Shown: positions 25,034-35,064 of the stretch, piece after piece
Layout: the number at the start of each line of letters is the position of its first letter
How positions within the stretch are numbered: position 1 is the first letter of the stretch
NCBI RefSeq assembly: GCF_016427555.1
Contig: NZ_JAELVS010000001.1
Span: 1,240,001-1,304,000, forward strand
Source: Marinobacter litoralis
GTDB taxonomy: Bacteria; Pseudomonadota; Gammaproteobacteria; Pseudomonadales; Oleiphilaceae
Length of the DNA stretch: 64,000 nucleotides
Direction: 5' to 3'
Notes under the pieces: generated by a model
What the model was told of the DNA's origin: nothing
Seen by the model: the letters and a program-made list of their open reading frames with translations, nothing else
Databases searched by the model: none
Program-made: the position numbers and the translations under genes

Positions 25034-25351
25034 ATGACCCCCGGTGAATTCCAAATCCGCGACGGCGACATCGAACTCTGCGCCGGCCGCGAACGCATCA
25101 CACTAGACGTCGCCAACACCGGCGACCGCCCGGTACAAATCGGCTCCCACTACCATTTCGCCGAAGCCAACCCCGCACTCAACTTCGACCGCGCCAAAGC
25201 CCGCGGCCTTCGGCTGGATGTTGCCGCCGGCACCGCCATCCGCTTCGAACCCGGCCAAACCCGCTCCGTCACCCTGATTCCGTTCGTTGGAAAGCGGGAA
25301 ATCTACGGCTTCCGGGGTGAAGTCATGGGGAGTTTGGATTCTAGGAACTAA
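25034..25351 (+). CDS. ureB: Urease beta subunit
   Basis: A 105-aa protein: [38 protein letters not shown] and the [23 protein letters not shown] region match UreB. It starts 10 bases after ureA with AAGGAG upstream. A 108-base stem-loop repeat starts 9 bases after its stop and separates it from ureC. Confidence 0.96.
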   Translation: MTPGEFQIRDGDIELCAGRERITLDVANTGDRPVQIGSHYHFAEANPALNFDRAKARGLRLDVAAGTAIRFEPGQTRSVTLIPFVGKREIYGFRGEVMGSLDSRN

Positions 25352-25360
25352 GTCTGAGGA

Positions 25361-25468
25361 CCGTCGGGGGTTGCCCTTCCGGGAATGTGCGGAGGCATGG
25401 ATGCCGGAGAACAAGCGCCACATGGATGTGCCGCAAGGAGCGTTTCCCGGAAGGGCAACCCCCGACGG
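25361..25468. repeat. Long-stem intergenic repeat R2, inside the ure operon
   Basis: Perfect 25-base arms (25361-25385 and 25444-25468) enclose a 58-base core. The core matches that of R1 at 11636-11746 in order and spacing (GTGCG.AG.CATGGATG.CGGAG, AGCG, GGA.GT..CC.CA, GCGT), while the arms are unrelated. Small hairpins GGCAT-GG-ATGCC and CACAT-GG-ATGTG expose GGA; five GGA occur in the core. It is transcribed between ureB and ureC and could block or tune read-through into ureC. Confidence 0.8.
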
Positions 25469-25498
25469 GCCCAGCACCAAGGTTAAAGCGAGAAAAAC

Positions 25499-27202
<1,704 letters not shown>

Positions 27203-27224
27203 GCCGGGAATTGGAGAACCGATT

Positions 27225-27773
27225 ATGTTGGAACTAACAAAACGCCTTGGCGATGCGAACCACGCTGGGATCGACCCCGGCGAGATTCTGGACAACCTGA
27301 TTTTGCCCTACGAGCTGCGCATTCGCGGCCGTTTGCGGGCCACCACCGAAACCAACGTGGACGTGGGCCTGTTTCTGGACCGCGGCCCGGTGCTACGGGA
27401 CGGCGACCTGCTGCAAGCCAAAACCGGCGAAATCGTCCGCATTCGCGCCGCCGAAGAGCAAGTAGTCACCGCCCGCATCGAAAACGGCCAGCCACTGGCG
27501 CGCCTGTGTTACCACCTGGGCAATCGCCACGTAACACTGGCCATCGGCATGGACGAGCAGGGCGCCTATGTGCGCATCACCCCGGACCACGTACTGGAAG
27601 AGCTGGCGGAACGTTTGGGCGCAACCCTGACCCACCACACAGCCCCGTTCGACCCGGAACCCGGTGCCTACACCCAGGCCGGGTATTCCCACGGGCATGG
27701 CCATAGCCACAGCCATTCACACGATCACGACCACGGGCACAGCCATGGCCACAACCACGCAGATGCCCACTGA
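27225..27773 (+). CDS. ureE: Urease accessory protein UreE, His-rich metallochaperone
   Basis: A 182-aa nickel chaperone: N-terminal peptide-binding domain, C-terminal metal-binding domain with CYHLGNRHV (metal-site residues) and a tail of about 25 residues dominated by alternating His with Gly, Ser and Asp. The tail stores nickel, as in Klebsiella UreE. I start at 27225, 23 bases after ureC, with TTGGAG upstream; the longer frame from 27153 overlaps ureC. Confidence 0.94.
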   Translation: MLELTKRLGDANHAGIDPGEILDNLILPYELRIRGRLRATTETNVDVGLFLDRGPVLRDGDLLQAKTGEIVRIRAAEEQVVTARIENGQPLARLCYHLGNRHVTLAIGMDEQGAYVRITPDHVLEELAERLGATLTHHTAPFDPEPGAYTQAGYSHGHGHSHSHSHDHDHGHSHGHNHADAH

Positions 27774-28458
27774 GGCCGCCGCCCCGCAGGGGAGTGATCT
27801 GGCATTGCTGGGCCTGATGCAGCTGGTCAGCCCGGCACTGCCCATCGGTACATTCGCCTGGTCCCAAGGGTTGGAAAGCGCCTTTGAACTGGGCTGGGTG
27901 AACAACGAAGCCGAACTGGCCCAGTGGATTGAAGGCGTACTGGAAGACGGCCTAAGCCGTTGCGAACTGCCTCTGTTGGTGCGATTGCAAAACGCCTGGG
28001 CCGACAGTGAAACCGAAGTGCTGGCGCAGTGGAACGACTGGCTGCACGCCACCCGGGAAACCGCCGAACTGAGCGACGAAGACAGCCGCCTTGGCGCGGC
28101 CCTCGTGACCCTGCTGCGCAACCTGGAACTGCTGCCCGAGCCATACCTGATACCGAAAGACCCCGGCTACATCACCATGTTCGCCTGGGTTGCCCATAAA
28201 CGGTGTGTGCCCGTGCGCCAAACACTGCTCGGGTTCGCCTGGGCCTGGCTGGAAAACCAGCTCGCCGTGGCCTGCAAAGCGCTGCCTTTAGGCCACACGG
28301 CCGCCCAGCGCATCATCGAACAGCTGCGGCCGCAACTGGCAGTAGCCGTAGACGCTGCGCTGGAACGAAACGATCACGAACTCGGGCCCATCCTGCCGGG
28401 ATTGGCGCTCGGAAGTGCCCTACACGAAACACAGTATTCAAGGCTTTTCAGAAGCTGA
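27745..28458 (+). CDS. ureF: Urease accessory protein UreF
   Basis: About 237 aa, all-helical UreF: LLGLMQLVSPALPIGTFAWSQGLESAFELGWV and the C-terminal LGPILPGLALGSALHETQYSRLFRS are characteristic. UreF with UreD gates GTP hydrolysis by UreG during nickel insertion. The start is uncertain: ATG at 27745 or 27763, both inside the His-tail codons of ureE and both without a clear ribosome site, implying coupled translation. Confidence 0.92.
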   Translation: MATTTQMPTEAAAPQGSDLALLGLMQLVSPALPIGTFAWSQGLESAFELGWVNNEAELAQWIEGVLEDGLSRCELPLLVRLQNAWADSETEVLAQWNDWLHATRETAELSDEDSRLGAALVTLLRNLELLPEPYLIPKDPGYITMFAWVAHKRCVPVRQTLLGFAWAWLENQLAVACKALPLGHTAAQRIIEQLRPQLAVAVDAALERNDHELGPILPGLALGSALHETQYSRLFRS

Positions 28459-28481
28459 ACAACGATTGAGGAGAATTAGCC

Positions 28482-29120
28482 ATGACACATTGTTTGAGAG
28501 TTGGAGTCGGCGGCCCAGTAGGCTCTGGTAAAACCGCCTTGCTGCGCCAGTTGTGCAAAGCCCTGCGCAACCACTACAACATCGCCGTGGTCACCAACGA
28601 CATCTATACCCGGGAAGACGCCGACTTCCTGCTGCGACACGAAGCGCTGGACGCAGACCGCATCCTCGGCGTGGAAACCGGCGGCTGCCCGCACACCGCC
28701 ATCCGCGAAGACGCCTCTATGAACCTGGCGGCCATCGACGATCTGCAAAACCGCCACCCGGATCTGGAACTGGTGCTGGTGGAATCCGGTGGCGACAACC
28801 TGTCGGCCACCTTCAGCCCGGAACTGAGCGACCTCACCCTGTACGTGATCGACGTGTCCGCCGGCGACAAAATCCCCCGCAAAGGCGGCCCCGGCATCAC
28901 CAAATCCGATCTGCTGATCATCAACAAAATCGACATCGCCGAACAGGTACACGCCTCGCTAGACATCATGGAACGGGACAGCAAAAAAATGCGCGGCGAA
29001 CGCCCCTTCGTGTTCACCAACCTATACGACGGAGTAGGGCTGGAAACCATCATCAGCTTCATTCTTGAGCGCGGCATGCTGCCGGAAAGGCGGCCCGAAA
29101 AATTGGCCAAAGAAGCCTGA
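28482..29120 (+). CDS. ureG: Urease accessory GTPase UreG
   Basis: A 212-aa SIMIBI GTPase: P-loop [14 protein letters not shown], switch [18 protein letters not shown] (the conserved Cys-Pro-His that binds nickel), [15 protein letters not shown] and the NKID guanine-specificity motif. It supplies nickel to apo-urease in a GTP-dependent way. TGAGGAG lies upstream of the ATG. Confidence 0.96.
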   Translation: MTHCLRVGVGGPVGSGKTALLRQLCKALRNHYNIAVVTNDIYTREDADFLLRHEALDADRILGVETGGCPHTAIREDASMNLAAIDDLQNRHPDLELVLVESGGDNLSATFSPELSDLTLYVIDVSAGDKIPRKGGPGITKSDLLIINKIDIAEQVHASLDIMERDSKKMRGERPFVFTNLYDGVGLETIISFILERGMLPERRPEKLAKEA

Positions 29121-29163
29121 GCAACCGAACAGACACGATATTAGAACCACCAGGAGCAACACC

Positions 29164-29739
29164 ATGAAACTGACTTCAAAACTTCTCACCGCCGCCGCGC
29201 TGCTAGCCGCCTCTGCATCCGCCATGGCACACCCCGGCCACACCGAAGGTGGCTTCACCAGCGGCCTGCTGCACCCCATGCTGGGCTTAGACCACCTGCT
29301 GGCCATGGCCGCCATTGGCTTTTGGAGCGTACGCCAGAACAAACTGATGAAAAACGCCACCCCAGCCTTTGTGATTGGCGGGATGGTAGGTGGTGCAGCC
29401 TTGGCGTGGGGCGGCCTGAGCATGCCCGGCGTTGAAACCGGCATCACCTTCTCGGTACTGGTAGCCGGTATCCTCATTGCCACACTGGCGAAACTGCCCA
29501 CCGCCGTGGGTGGCACCCTGGTTGGTGCCTTTATGTTATTCCACGGCTTTGCCCATGGCGCAGAAATGCCCGAAGGCGCAACACTGGCTGCGTATCTGGC
29601 TGGTTTCTCCATCGCCACACTCGCCATCACGTTGGTTGGGCGCGGGCTGGGTAGCTTGATGATGAAGGCGGATAGCCGGTTTAGCCGCGGGGTTGGTGGT
29701 GTGCTGGCGGCTGCGGGGGCGTATTTGGTGGCGGCTTGA
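29164..29739 (+). CDS. ureJ: HupE/UreJ nickel or cobalt permease
   Basis: A 191-aa inner-membrane protein: signal-like N-terminus ending AMA, then HPGHTEGG and HPMLGLDHLLAMAAIGFWSV, the metal-binding motif of HupE/UreJ, and six TM helices. Probably imports nickel for urease or returns it from the periplasm. It ends the urt-ure operon. I start at 29164 (AGGAG 8 bases upstream), not at the frame opening inside ureG. Confidence 0.92.
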   Translation: MKLTSKLLTAAALLAASASAMAHPGHTEGGFTSGLLHPMLGLDHLLAMAAIGFWSVRQNKLMKNATPAFVIGGMVGGAALAWGGLSMPGVETGITFSVLVAGILIATLAKLPTAVGGTLVGAFMLFHGFAHGAEMPEGATLAAYLAGFSIATLAITLVGRGLGSLMMKADSRFSRGVGGVLAAAGAYLVAA

Positions 29740-29807
29740 GCTAGCTACCAACTCATAGAATGCCCCGCCATACCTGACTGCACGACAAATCCCTCCCGAA
29801 GCCTCAA

Positions 29808-29840
29808 CAGCAAATTCGTGCATCCGTCGCGAATTTGCTG
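29808..29840 (+). terminator. Hairpin after the urea operon
   Basis: CAGCAAATTCG and CGAATTTGCTG form a perfect 11-bp stem with an 11-base loop, about 70 bases after the ureJ stop. Followed by AATTTC, without a long U-run. It marks the end of the GC-rich operon and the start of AT-richer sequence. Confidence 0.5.
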
Positions 29841-30258
29841 AATTTCAGATTGACTATATAGGAAGTTTACTGAAAATTAGGTAGTGTATGTATACACACA
29901 AGGGAACTTGCCGCTGTTAGGGACGACAGATGGATTTCAGTTTGCTGCTTCATTTTTTTCGAATCTCTCTCGCCCCTTTTACCGCTGGTTTTTCTTGGTG
30001 CCTTGTTCAGGTTTTTTGAACGAAGGTGGTTTTCGTGTGCCTAGGCATTTTGGGGGCCTTGCGAAAGGCTCTGCGCCAAGATCATTGTTCCTGCTTCGTT
30101 ATTGCAATAATGAAGTGGTCACGCGATTACATCGGGGATGATTGATTATGTTTGCAAATCGCTGATTTAAAATAGAAAAAAATAAATTAATATTTGATGG
30201 TGGGCGCGGATAGTGGAAGCCACTTTTGTCCAATAACGAAGCGCTCTATCTAATCACT
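29841..30258. other. AT-rich non-coding stretch before the cassette-like region
   Basis: No convincing gene. An 85-codon open frame at 29884-30141 has no ribosome site and no recognisable protein features, and I do not call it. The stretch is clearly AT-richer than the ure operon (for example 30160-30200). Contains a small hairpin AGTGG-AAG-CCACT near 30217. It may be the eroded left edge of the cassette-like region. Confidence 0.4.
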
Positions 30259-30265
30259 GTTAGGC
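30259..30265 (+). other. attC/attI-like core site GTTAGGC
   Basis: GTTAGGC is the consensus right-hand core (GTTRRRY) at which integron cassettes join. It lies 16 bases upstream of the first cassette-like gene. I could not find a matching left core, so it may be a remnant or an unpaired junction. Confidence 0.4.
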
Positions 30266-30280
30266 AGAGAGAAAAGGATT

Positions 30281-30601
30281 ATGTTTCAAAAAGTTATAAT
30301 TGCTATTTTGTTGTTCTCTGTACTGGGTGGGTGCACTGAGCCCCTACCTGATGACTCGGCCATTGCCGAAGCTGTATCAAAGTCAGACGATTACTCTACT
30401 TACGAAAGTGAATTTATCGCCGCGACCAAAAATCTGCTAAAAAGCGAGCAATGTTCAATTGGCGACTTTAAAGAGATGGGTGGATGGATGAAATCCACAA
30501 CCACTTATAAAGACGAACCCGTTTATTTCACCTACTGTGGAGGCATGACGATCTCTAATCGCATCTACCTCGACGCAAGCAAGGGCGAAACTTTTCGGTA
30601 G
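30281..30601 (+). CDS. Small predicted lipoprotein, unknown function
   Basis: A 106-aa protein with signal peptide and lipobox VLGGC (Cys18). The mature part has two further cysteines (QCSIGDF, TYCGG) that could form a disulfide. No family recognised. GC is lower than in the core genome. It is the first gene after the GTTAGGC core site, with AAAGGA upstream of the ATG. Confidence 0.6.
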   Translation: MFQKVIIAILLFSVLGGCTEPLPDDSAIAEAVSKSDDYSTYESEFIAATKNLLKSEQCSIGDFKEMGGWMKSTTTYKDEPVYFTYCGGMTISNRIYLDASKGETFR

Positions 30602-30680
30602 GCGCACTCAAGCAAATCCTTGGGGTATCGTAGACCGGATAACCCGGCAATTGACAGGACTGGACATCTAGGCAAAGAGA

Positions 30681-31043
30681 ATGGAACGAAACTGGGATAC
30701 GATTCGCGAAATCCTCGGTGAAGTGGAGAAGTTGCCGCCGGACTCGTCTCTTTCGTTGAAAGATTTTGATGAAGGGCGAGCTCACGAAGTTTCATATCAA
30801 GTTGTACTTCTTGCAGAAGCAGGCTTGGTAGATGCCTCGCTATCAAAAAGCATAGGAACAGGCCCTACCCATTTTGTTCTTCGGCGACTTACCTGGTCTG
30901 GGCATGATTTTCTCGATGCAATTCGGGACGAAAAACTTTGGCATAAAACGAAAGTTCGAATCGCTGAGCATGGCGGCGCAATGACCTATGAACTTGTCAA
31001 AACTGTAGCGGTATCATTGGCGAAGTCTGCGCTTGGAATATAG
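30681..31043 (+). CDS. DUF2513 domain-containing protein
   Basis: A 120-aa protein. The N-terminus (MERNWDTIREILGEVE), HEVSYQVVLLAEAGLVDA and LTWSGHDFLDAIRDEKLWHKTK are typical of DUF2513, a winged-helix-like family found on phages, integrons and plasmids. Function unknown. Its stop codon lies 4 bases before an attC-like palindrome. Confidence 0.8.
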   Translation: MERNWDTIREILGEVEKLPPDSSLSLKDFDEGRAHEVSYQVVLLAEAGLVDASLSKSIGTGPTHFVLRRLTWSGHDFLDAIRDEKLWHKTKVRIAEHGGAMTYELVKTVAVSLAKSALGI

Positions 31044-31047
31044 GAAT

Positions 31048-31132
31048 GCCTAACCATTACAGTCACAGCGACGTCTACTCCATTGCGGCTTCGCCTCCAT
31101 TCCGCAGCCGCGCGTGCTGAGCGGCGTTACAA
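31048..31132 (+). repeat. attC-like site 1
   Basis: Begins GCCTAAC (left core RYYYAAC) and ends GTTACAA (right core G-TT). The flanks are imperfectly complementary (CAGTCACAGCG against CGCGCGTGCTG), and the centre holds small hairpins such as GGC-TTC-GCC. About 85 bases, right after the DUF2513 stop. Size, end motifs and imperfect palindrome fit an integron attC site. Confidence 0.6.
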
Positions 31133-31154
31133 TTTTTAAAAAGAGGTACAAATA

Positions 31155-32159
31155 GTGAGTGAGCTAATCGATCATTCTGATGACGGCACCCAATCTGTTC
31201 AGGTTGGAGATGGGCAAGGTTCACCGGTTATACCAATAAAAGTTTATCAGGACATTTATCATCAGATCACCGGTAGAACTGAACAGATTAAAAAGAAATA
31301 CGATGAAAGTCTATTGATTGGAATGCAAGAGATAGAGCAATTGCATCATAAAATGCTACAACTTTGTGATATTCACACAATTGTTGCAAGAAATGAAACG
31401 GTTTCAATTTTTCATGATCAAGATCGCAAAGAGCAGTTTACATCCTTTGAAAGGTTTTTAGCTTATAACTCGAATTCAGCAAGCCCAACAATGAACGTAG
31501 TTTTGAAGTACAACTTCGCAATTGTAGTTGCTGGGCGAAAGAACCCCCAAGAATATGTTGTGACTATTAGGTTGGCTTCCAGGGTTGCCCTAATCAAAAA
31601 GTTAAAGGAAGATGCTCCACCTTTCATTCCTGGCCATTTCCTTGCTGCGATGGCAGGAGATGTAGCTGAAATTAGTGTTGAATACGCTGATTATGTTGTG
31701 GCGAGAGGATTCGTGGAGGCTTTTGATGAATGGATTAGAGGTTGTAATACTAATTCAGAGCCAAAATCTATAAGGATTTTGAAGAAATACTCATCATTTT
31801 TCCCAAAAACTTTTGGCCCATTGGTTGCGGCATCCACTCTTTTTTTTACGCTTAGTTATATTGATGATAGTAACCTTGTAGATTTAAACGCAACATACAT
31901 TGCCAAGCTTTTTGTAATATTTCTAGTCGGCCTTTATCTTCTGGTTACACTTGCTGGTTTTGCTGGAAAGTTAATCGAGAACTCGATCGATCGATATATG
32001 CCTATTTCCTATGTTAATTTAAATCGAGGCGACTCGAAATTGATAAACGAATTTAACAGCGGCAAAAAAAGTAGATGGATCGAGTTGTTAGCAGGCTCAT
32101 TTCTGACAATCATCCTTGGCATCGCTTCTAGCAAGATTGCAGCTTTAATCACTTTTTAA
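31155..32159 (+). CDS. Three-TM membrane protein of unknown function, AT-rich
   Basis: A 334-aa protein: soluble N-terminal ~210 residues with a charged helical segment (about 35-65), then TM helices at about 218-236, 250-274 and 308-332. No domain recognised. Codon use is markedly AT-rich compared with flanking genes, a sign of recent transfer. The stop codon TAA lies inside the left core of the next attC-like site, as is common in cassettes. The N-terminal part could sense or bind something in the cytoplasm. Confidence 0.65.
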   Translation: MSELIDHSDDGTQSVQVGDGQGSPVIPIKVYQDIYHQITGRTEQIKKKYDESLLIGMQEIEQLHHKMLQLCDIHTIVARNETVSIFHDQDRKEQFTSFERFLAYNSNSASPTMNVVLKYNFAIVVAGRKNPQEYVVTIRLASRVALIKKLKEDAPPFIPGHFLAAMAGDVAEISVEYADYVVARGFVEAFDEWIRGCNTNSEPKSIRILKKYSSFFPKTFGPLVAASTLFFTLSYIDDSNLVDLNATYIAKLFVIFLVGLYLLVTLAGFAGKLIENSIDRYMPISYVNLNRGDSKLINEFNSGKKSRWIELLAGSFLTIILGIASSKIAALITF

Positions 32160-32254
32160 CAAGTCGCAGCAGTACGCGGCCGTGGCCGCCGGACGCCCTT
32201 TAAGTGGCTCCTGCGTCGCCACTGCAAGGTCGCCGCTGTGCTTCGACGTTAACT
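32154..32254 (+). repeat. attC-like site 2
   Basis: Left core TTTTAAC (contains the TAA stop of the upstream gene) and right core GTTAACT. Inner flanks GTCG/CAGC pair with GCTGTGC/CGAC, and the centre contains AGTGGC/GCCACT and GGCC-GT-GGCC hairpins. 101 bases; the EEP gene starts 10 bases later. The best-formed of the four. Confidence 0.65.
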
Positions 32255-32264
32255 GTCTTTATCT

Positions 32265-33017
32265 ATGAATATCGTAACCTGGAACTGTAACGGAGCGTTG
32301 AGGCGAAAGCTTGCAGAAGCGGAGAGCTTGCAAGCTGATGTTTTGGTGGTTCAGGAATGTGAAAACCCTGCGCTATCGTCCCCTGCATACAGGGAGTGGG
32401 CCGGTGCGTACCTATGGGTGGGTGAGTCAAAGAATCGTGGTATTGGCATCTTTCCCCGAAACGGCCATCGAGTAGAAAAGTTAAATTGGAGCGGTAGCTT
32501 TTCTGTATCGGGGCTGGTCAGCAAAAGCGAAACGCTGAGTTGGAAAACAGAAGATCTCAGGCTTTTTCTTCCCTTCACTATTAACGACGAGTTTACCGTG
32601 CTGGCCGTGTGGACAAAGGGGCGCAATGACGAAGCATTTTGTTACATGGGGCAATTTTGGAAGTATCTTCAGATCCATCGTGAAGACCTTAGCAAGCCAA
32701 AAACAGTCATTCTCGGTGATTTTAATAGCAATGTGCGCTGGGATAAGCCTGATCGGTGGTGGAATCACTCGGACGTAATTGCCGAGCTTAGAGCGATGGG
32801 ATTCGAAAGCCAGTACCATCGAGTTTTCGATGAAAATCAGGGAAGCGAGACCATCCCAACATTTTTCCTCCAGCGGAATCGCCAAAAGGCGTACCACATT
32901 GATTACGCTTTTACTTCGCCTGACTTGACCGAAGAATGTAATTTGCAGATCGGCCAGCATGATGACTGGATTTCGACAAGTGACCATGTTCCTTTGACGC
33001 TGATCATCAACCGTTAA
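32265..33017 (+). CDS. Endonuclease/exonuclease/phosphatase (EEP) family protein
   Basis: A 250-aa protein with the EEP metal-site motifs: [13 protein letters not shown] near the N-terminus (Asn), VVQECENP (Glu), ILGDFNSN (Asp/Asn) and [10 protein letters not shown] at the C-terminus (Asp/His). The fold hydrolyses phosphodiesters, for example in DNA, RNA or nucleotides; substrate unknown. It stands alone between two attC-like sites. Confidence 0.82.
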   Translation: MNIVTWNCNGALRRKLAEAESLQADVLVVQECENPALSSPAYREWAGAYLWVGESKNRGIGIFPRNGHRVEKLNWSGSFSVSGLVSKSETLSWKTEDLRLFLPFTINDEFTVLAVWTKGRNDEAFCYMGQFWKYLQIHREDLSKPKTVILGDFNSNVRWDKPDRWWNHSDVIAELRAMGFESQYHRVFDENQGSETIPTFFLQRNRQKAYHIDYAFTSPDLTEECNLQIGQHDDWISTSDHVPLTLIINR

Positions 33018-33023
33018 AAAGCT

Positions 33024-33076
33024 GGTCAACGGAACGCAGGGCCTCCAACCGCTGCGCAGTTCACGGCAGGTTATGC
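33024..33076 (+). repeat. attC-like site 3
   Basis: Left core GGTCAAC (a weak match) and right core GTTATGC, with GGAACGCAG pairing imperfectly with CTGCGCAGTTC. 53 bases, starting 6 bases after the EEP stop. Short but placed as an attC would be. Confidence 0.45.
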
Positions 33077-33133
33077 GGGCATCTTAGGGAATGCAAAAAG
33101 ATCGATTTACGAACCGACATAGGACGTTGAGAA

Positions 33134-33679
33134 ATGAAATGGGCTTTTATCGACTACGAGAACGTAGGCAATCTCGGCAAGGTCAATCTCTCAGAGTATG
33201 AGCGGGTCATCGTGTTCCTCGGGGCTAAGCAGCCCAAGCTGGACTTCATGGACACGAAGTATGATAAACCGATCAATATGGTGGTCATTCAGCTAAAGGC
33301 CACGCAGGCGAATAATCTCGATTTCCATCTTGCCTATTATCTCGGAAAGTTCGATGCCCAGGCCGACCGAACGGTGTCGTTTGAGGTGATAAGCAACGAT
33401 TCGGGGTTCTCGCCGCTGATTGCTCACATCAAGTCCAGTGGGCGGGCCTGCAAGCAGGTGAAGATTGCTGGTGCGTCTGGTGAAACTCAGAAGTTGATCA
33501 AAAACTTATCTGCCAGACCAAAAGATAAACGCCCTCAGAAGGTCGCTAGCCTTCGCAACCACATCGCTTCTCACCTCCGGCTCCAGGGAAACGAGGTAGC
33601 TATTCAGAAAGCCCTTAACCAATTGGTACAGGCTAAGTTTCTAAAGGTGTCTGATACCGGCGTGGAGTATTTGGCTTGA
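33134..33679 (+). CDS. NYN/PIN-like domain protein, probable RNase
   Basis: A 181-aa protein. The N-terminal 120 residues fit a LabA/NYN PIN-like fold: FIDYENV (Asp7), NNLDFHLAYYLGKF (Asp) and ISNDSGFSPLI (Asp), which would form a metal-binding acidic site. The C-terminal ~55 residues look like a winged helix (LRNHIASHLRLQGNEVAIQKALNQLVQAKFLKVSD). The family includes RNases in RNA decay and toxins. Start has a TTGAGA site upstream. Role unknown. Confidence 0.7.
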   Translation: MKWAFIDYENVGNLGKVNLSEYERVIVFLGAKQPKLDFMDTKYDKPINMVVIQLKATQANNLDFHLAYYLGKFDAQADRTVSFEVISNDSGFSPLIAHIKSSGRACKQVKIAGASGETQKLIKNLSARPKDKRPQKVASLRNHIASHLRLQGNEVAIQKALNQLVQAKFLKVSDTGVEYLA

Positions 33680-33747
33680 AGGTAAGACTAGGGCGATTTT
33701 ATTTTGGCGAGGGCACTTAAAGGATTACGGGTACAGGAGACGCAGTA

Positions 33748-34686
33748 ATGCCCGATTTCAAAAGAATGGCCGGGGAGAAGCAGGAATCACAGGTTTCCTA
33801 TTTCCTTGACCGGTATTTTGGCAGTAATGATAACTACAGAATCCTCAATGATCTTGTGATTGAGGTGAATGGTTTTAACTCTCAAATTGATCATCTGGTT
33901 GTTTACAAAGCCGGATTTATAGTCGTTGAAAGTAAAAGTATTCAGGGCTCGGTGCGCGTGAATTCTCTGGGTGAATGGGAACGATCCTACAAAGAGGAAT
34001 GGTTTGGCATTCCCTCCCCGGTGCAGCAGGCCGCAGTGCAGATAGACAATCTCAAGGCTCTTCTTCAGGAGCATCGCTCCCAGCTGATCGGGAAGCTTCT
34101 GGGCCTGCAGCAAAGTTTTGGTTTGCGCCAATACAAAACCGTGATCGCGATTTCCAGCTCTGCGCGATTAGATCGGGACAATATCCCTGCGGATATCTCA
34201 CAACATATCGTTAAAACCGAGTTTCTTGTCGATAAGATCAAAGACCTTACCCAAGCTGCGAGCAGCGGCCTGAAAAGCTTCGCTAAGAGTGAGCCGCGCT
34301 TTACAGCGGACGAGATGGATCGGATTTATTCGTTCTTGAAGAACTACCAGCGGTCCGGCGAACCAACACCAGTAACGGACACCAAGCCTGCCGCTAAGCA
34401 CGCTGAAGTGCCAAAAACGCTTGGCCAGGATTTCGTAACAGTGAGCTGCAAAAAATGCGGTGAGACCGATGCTCTCGGAGCTCAATATGGACGCTTCGGC
34501 TATTATGTTGTGTGCGCCAAGTGCTCAACAAATACTGCTCTCAAGCATGGCTGCCCAGCATGCGGCTCAGCTTCTACCAAGACCCGAAAATCCAGATCTG
34601 ATATGTATCTGGATTGTCAGTCTTGCCAGAAAAGCATTCCGTTTGCAGTTAAGTGGGGTGATATTCGCGGCGGCATGAACCGTTGA
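33748..34686 (+). CDS. NERD nuclease-related domain protein with zinc ribbons
   Basis: A 312-aa protein. Residues about 10-130 form a NERD domain: SQIDHLVVYKAGFIVVESKSIQGSV supplies the Asp and Glu-x-Lys pattern of the nuclease-like core. The C-terminal ~85 residues carry four pairs of cysteines (CKKCG, CAKC, CPACG, CQSC), like topoisomerase-type zinc ribbons. NERD proteins are linked to DNA processing and mobile or defence islands. It starts 68 bases after the NYN gene with CAGGAG upstream; no attC is visible between them. Confidence 0.78.
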   Translation: MPDFKRMAGEKQESQVSYFLDRYFGSNDNYRILNDLVIEVNGFNSQIDHLVVYKAGFIVVESKSIQGSVRVNSLGEWERSYKEEWFGIPSPVQQAAVQIDNLKALLQEHRSQLIGKLLGLQQSFGLRQYKTVIAISSSARLDRDNIPADISQHIVKTEFLVDKIKDLTQAASSGLKSFAKSEPRFTADEMDRIYSFLKNYQRSGEPTPVTDTKPAAKHAEVPKTLGQDFVTVSCKKCGETDALGAQYGRFGYYVVCAKCSTNTALKHGCPACGSASTKTRKSRSDMYLDCQSCQKSIPFAVKWGDIRGGMNR

Positions 34687-34711
34687 CCCGCTCATAGATA
34701 GATCCGTCACC

Positions 34712-34739
34712 TTGCAAAAGTCCGTCATTGACGTATATT
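34712..34739 (+). promoter_or_regulatory. Promoter of the HigBA-type module
   Basis: TTGCAA (-35, 34712-34717) and TATATT (-10, 34734-34739) are separated by 16 bases. The predicted start at about 34746 nearly coincides with the toxin ATG at 34747, so the mRNA would be leaderless; no ribosome site is seen. Confidence 0.5.
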
Positions 34740-34746
34740 GGTTGTC

Positions 34747-35064
34747 ATGTTTACCATCATCGAAACCCCTACATTCGAAGCAGATGCAGGAAAAATCTGG
34801 ACTGAAGAAGAAAGGAACGCCTTCTTCACTTGGTTGGCAGCTAATCCGGAAATCGGCGATCCCATTCCGGGTAGCGGTGGATGTAGAAAGGTTCGATGGT
34901 CGTTGGCGGGTTCAGGGAAGCGTGGTGGAGTGCGAGTTATCTACTTCACCCGATTGGCAAATGGTGAGATCTGGCTGTTGGTGATCTACAAGAAGGCCGT
35001 CAAGGAGAACATACCCGCGCATATCTTGAAGTCCATTCGTGAGGTATTGGAAAATGAGCAATGA
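34747..35064 (+). CDS. RelE/ParE-type toxin (HigB2-like)
   Basis: A 105-aa protein: FEADAGKIWTEEERNAFFTWLAANPEIGDPIPGSGGCRKVRW and GVRVIYFTRLANGEIWLLVIYKKAVKENI are typical of the RelE superfamily HigB-2 toxins, which cleave mRNA on the ribosome. I start at ATG 34747; a TTG three codons earlier is possible. It overlaps the antitoxin gene by 11 bases. Toxin-first order is normal for higBA. Confidence 0.85.
   Translation: MFTIIETPTFEADAGKIWTEEERNAFFTWLAANPEIGDPIPGSGGCRKVRWSLAGSGKRGGVRVIYFTRLANGEIWLLVIYKKAVKENIPAHILKSIREVLENEQ

Noticed and set aside
29884..30141. 85-codon open frame in the AT-rich stretch after ureJ
   Set aside because: No ribosome site, no signal, no recognisable composition of a real protein, and no neighbour in phase; treated as non-coding.
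30602..30680. Possible attC between the small lipoprotein and DUF2513 genes
   Set aside because: No RYYYAAC/GTTRRRY pair with complementary flanks was found, so the two genes are left as one unit.
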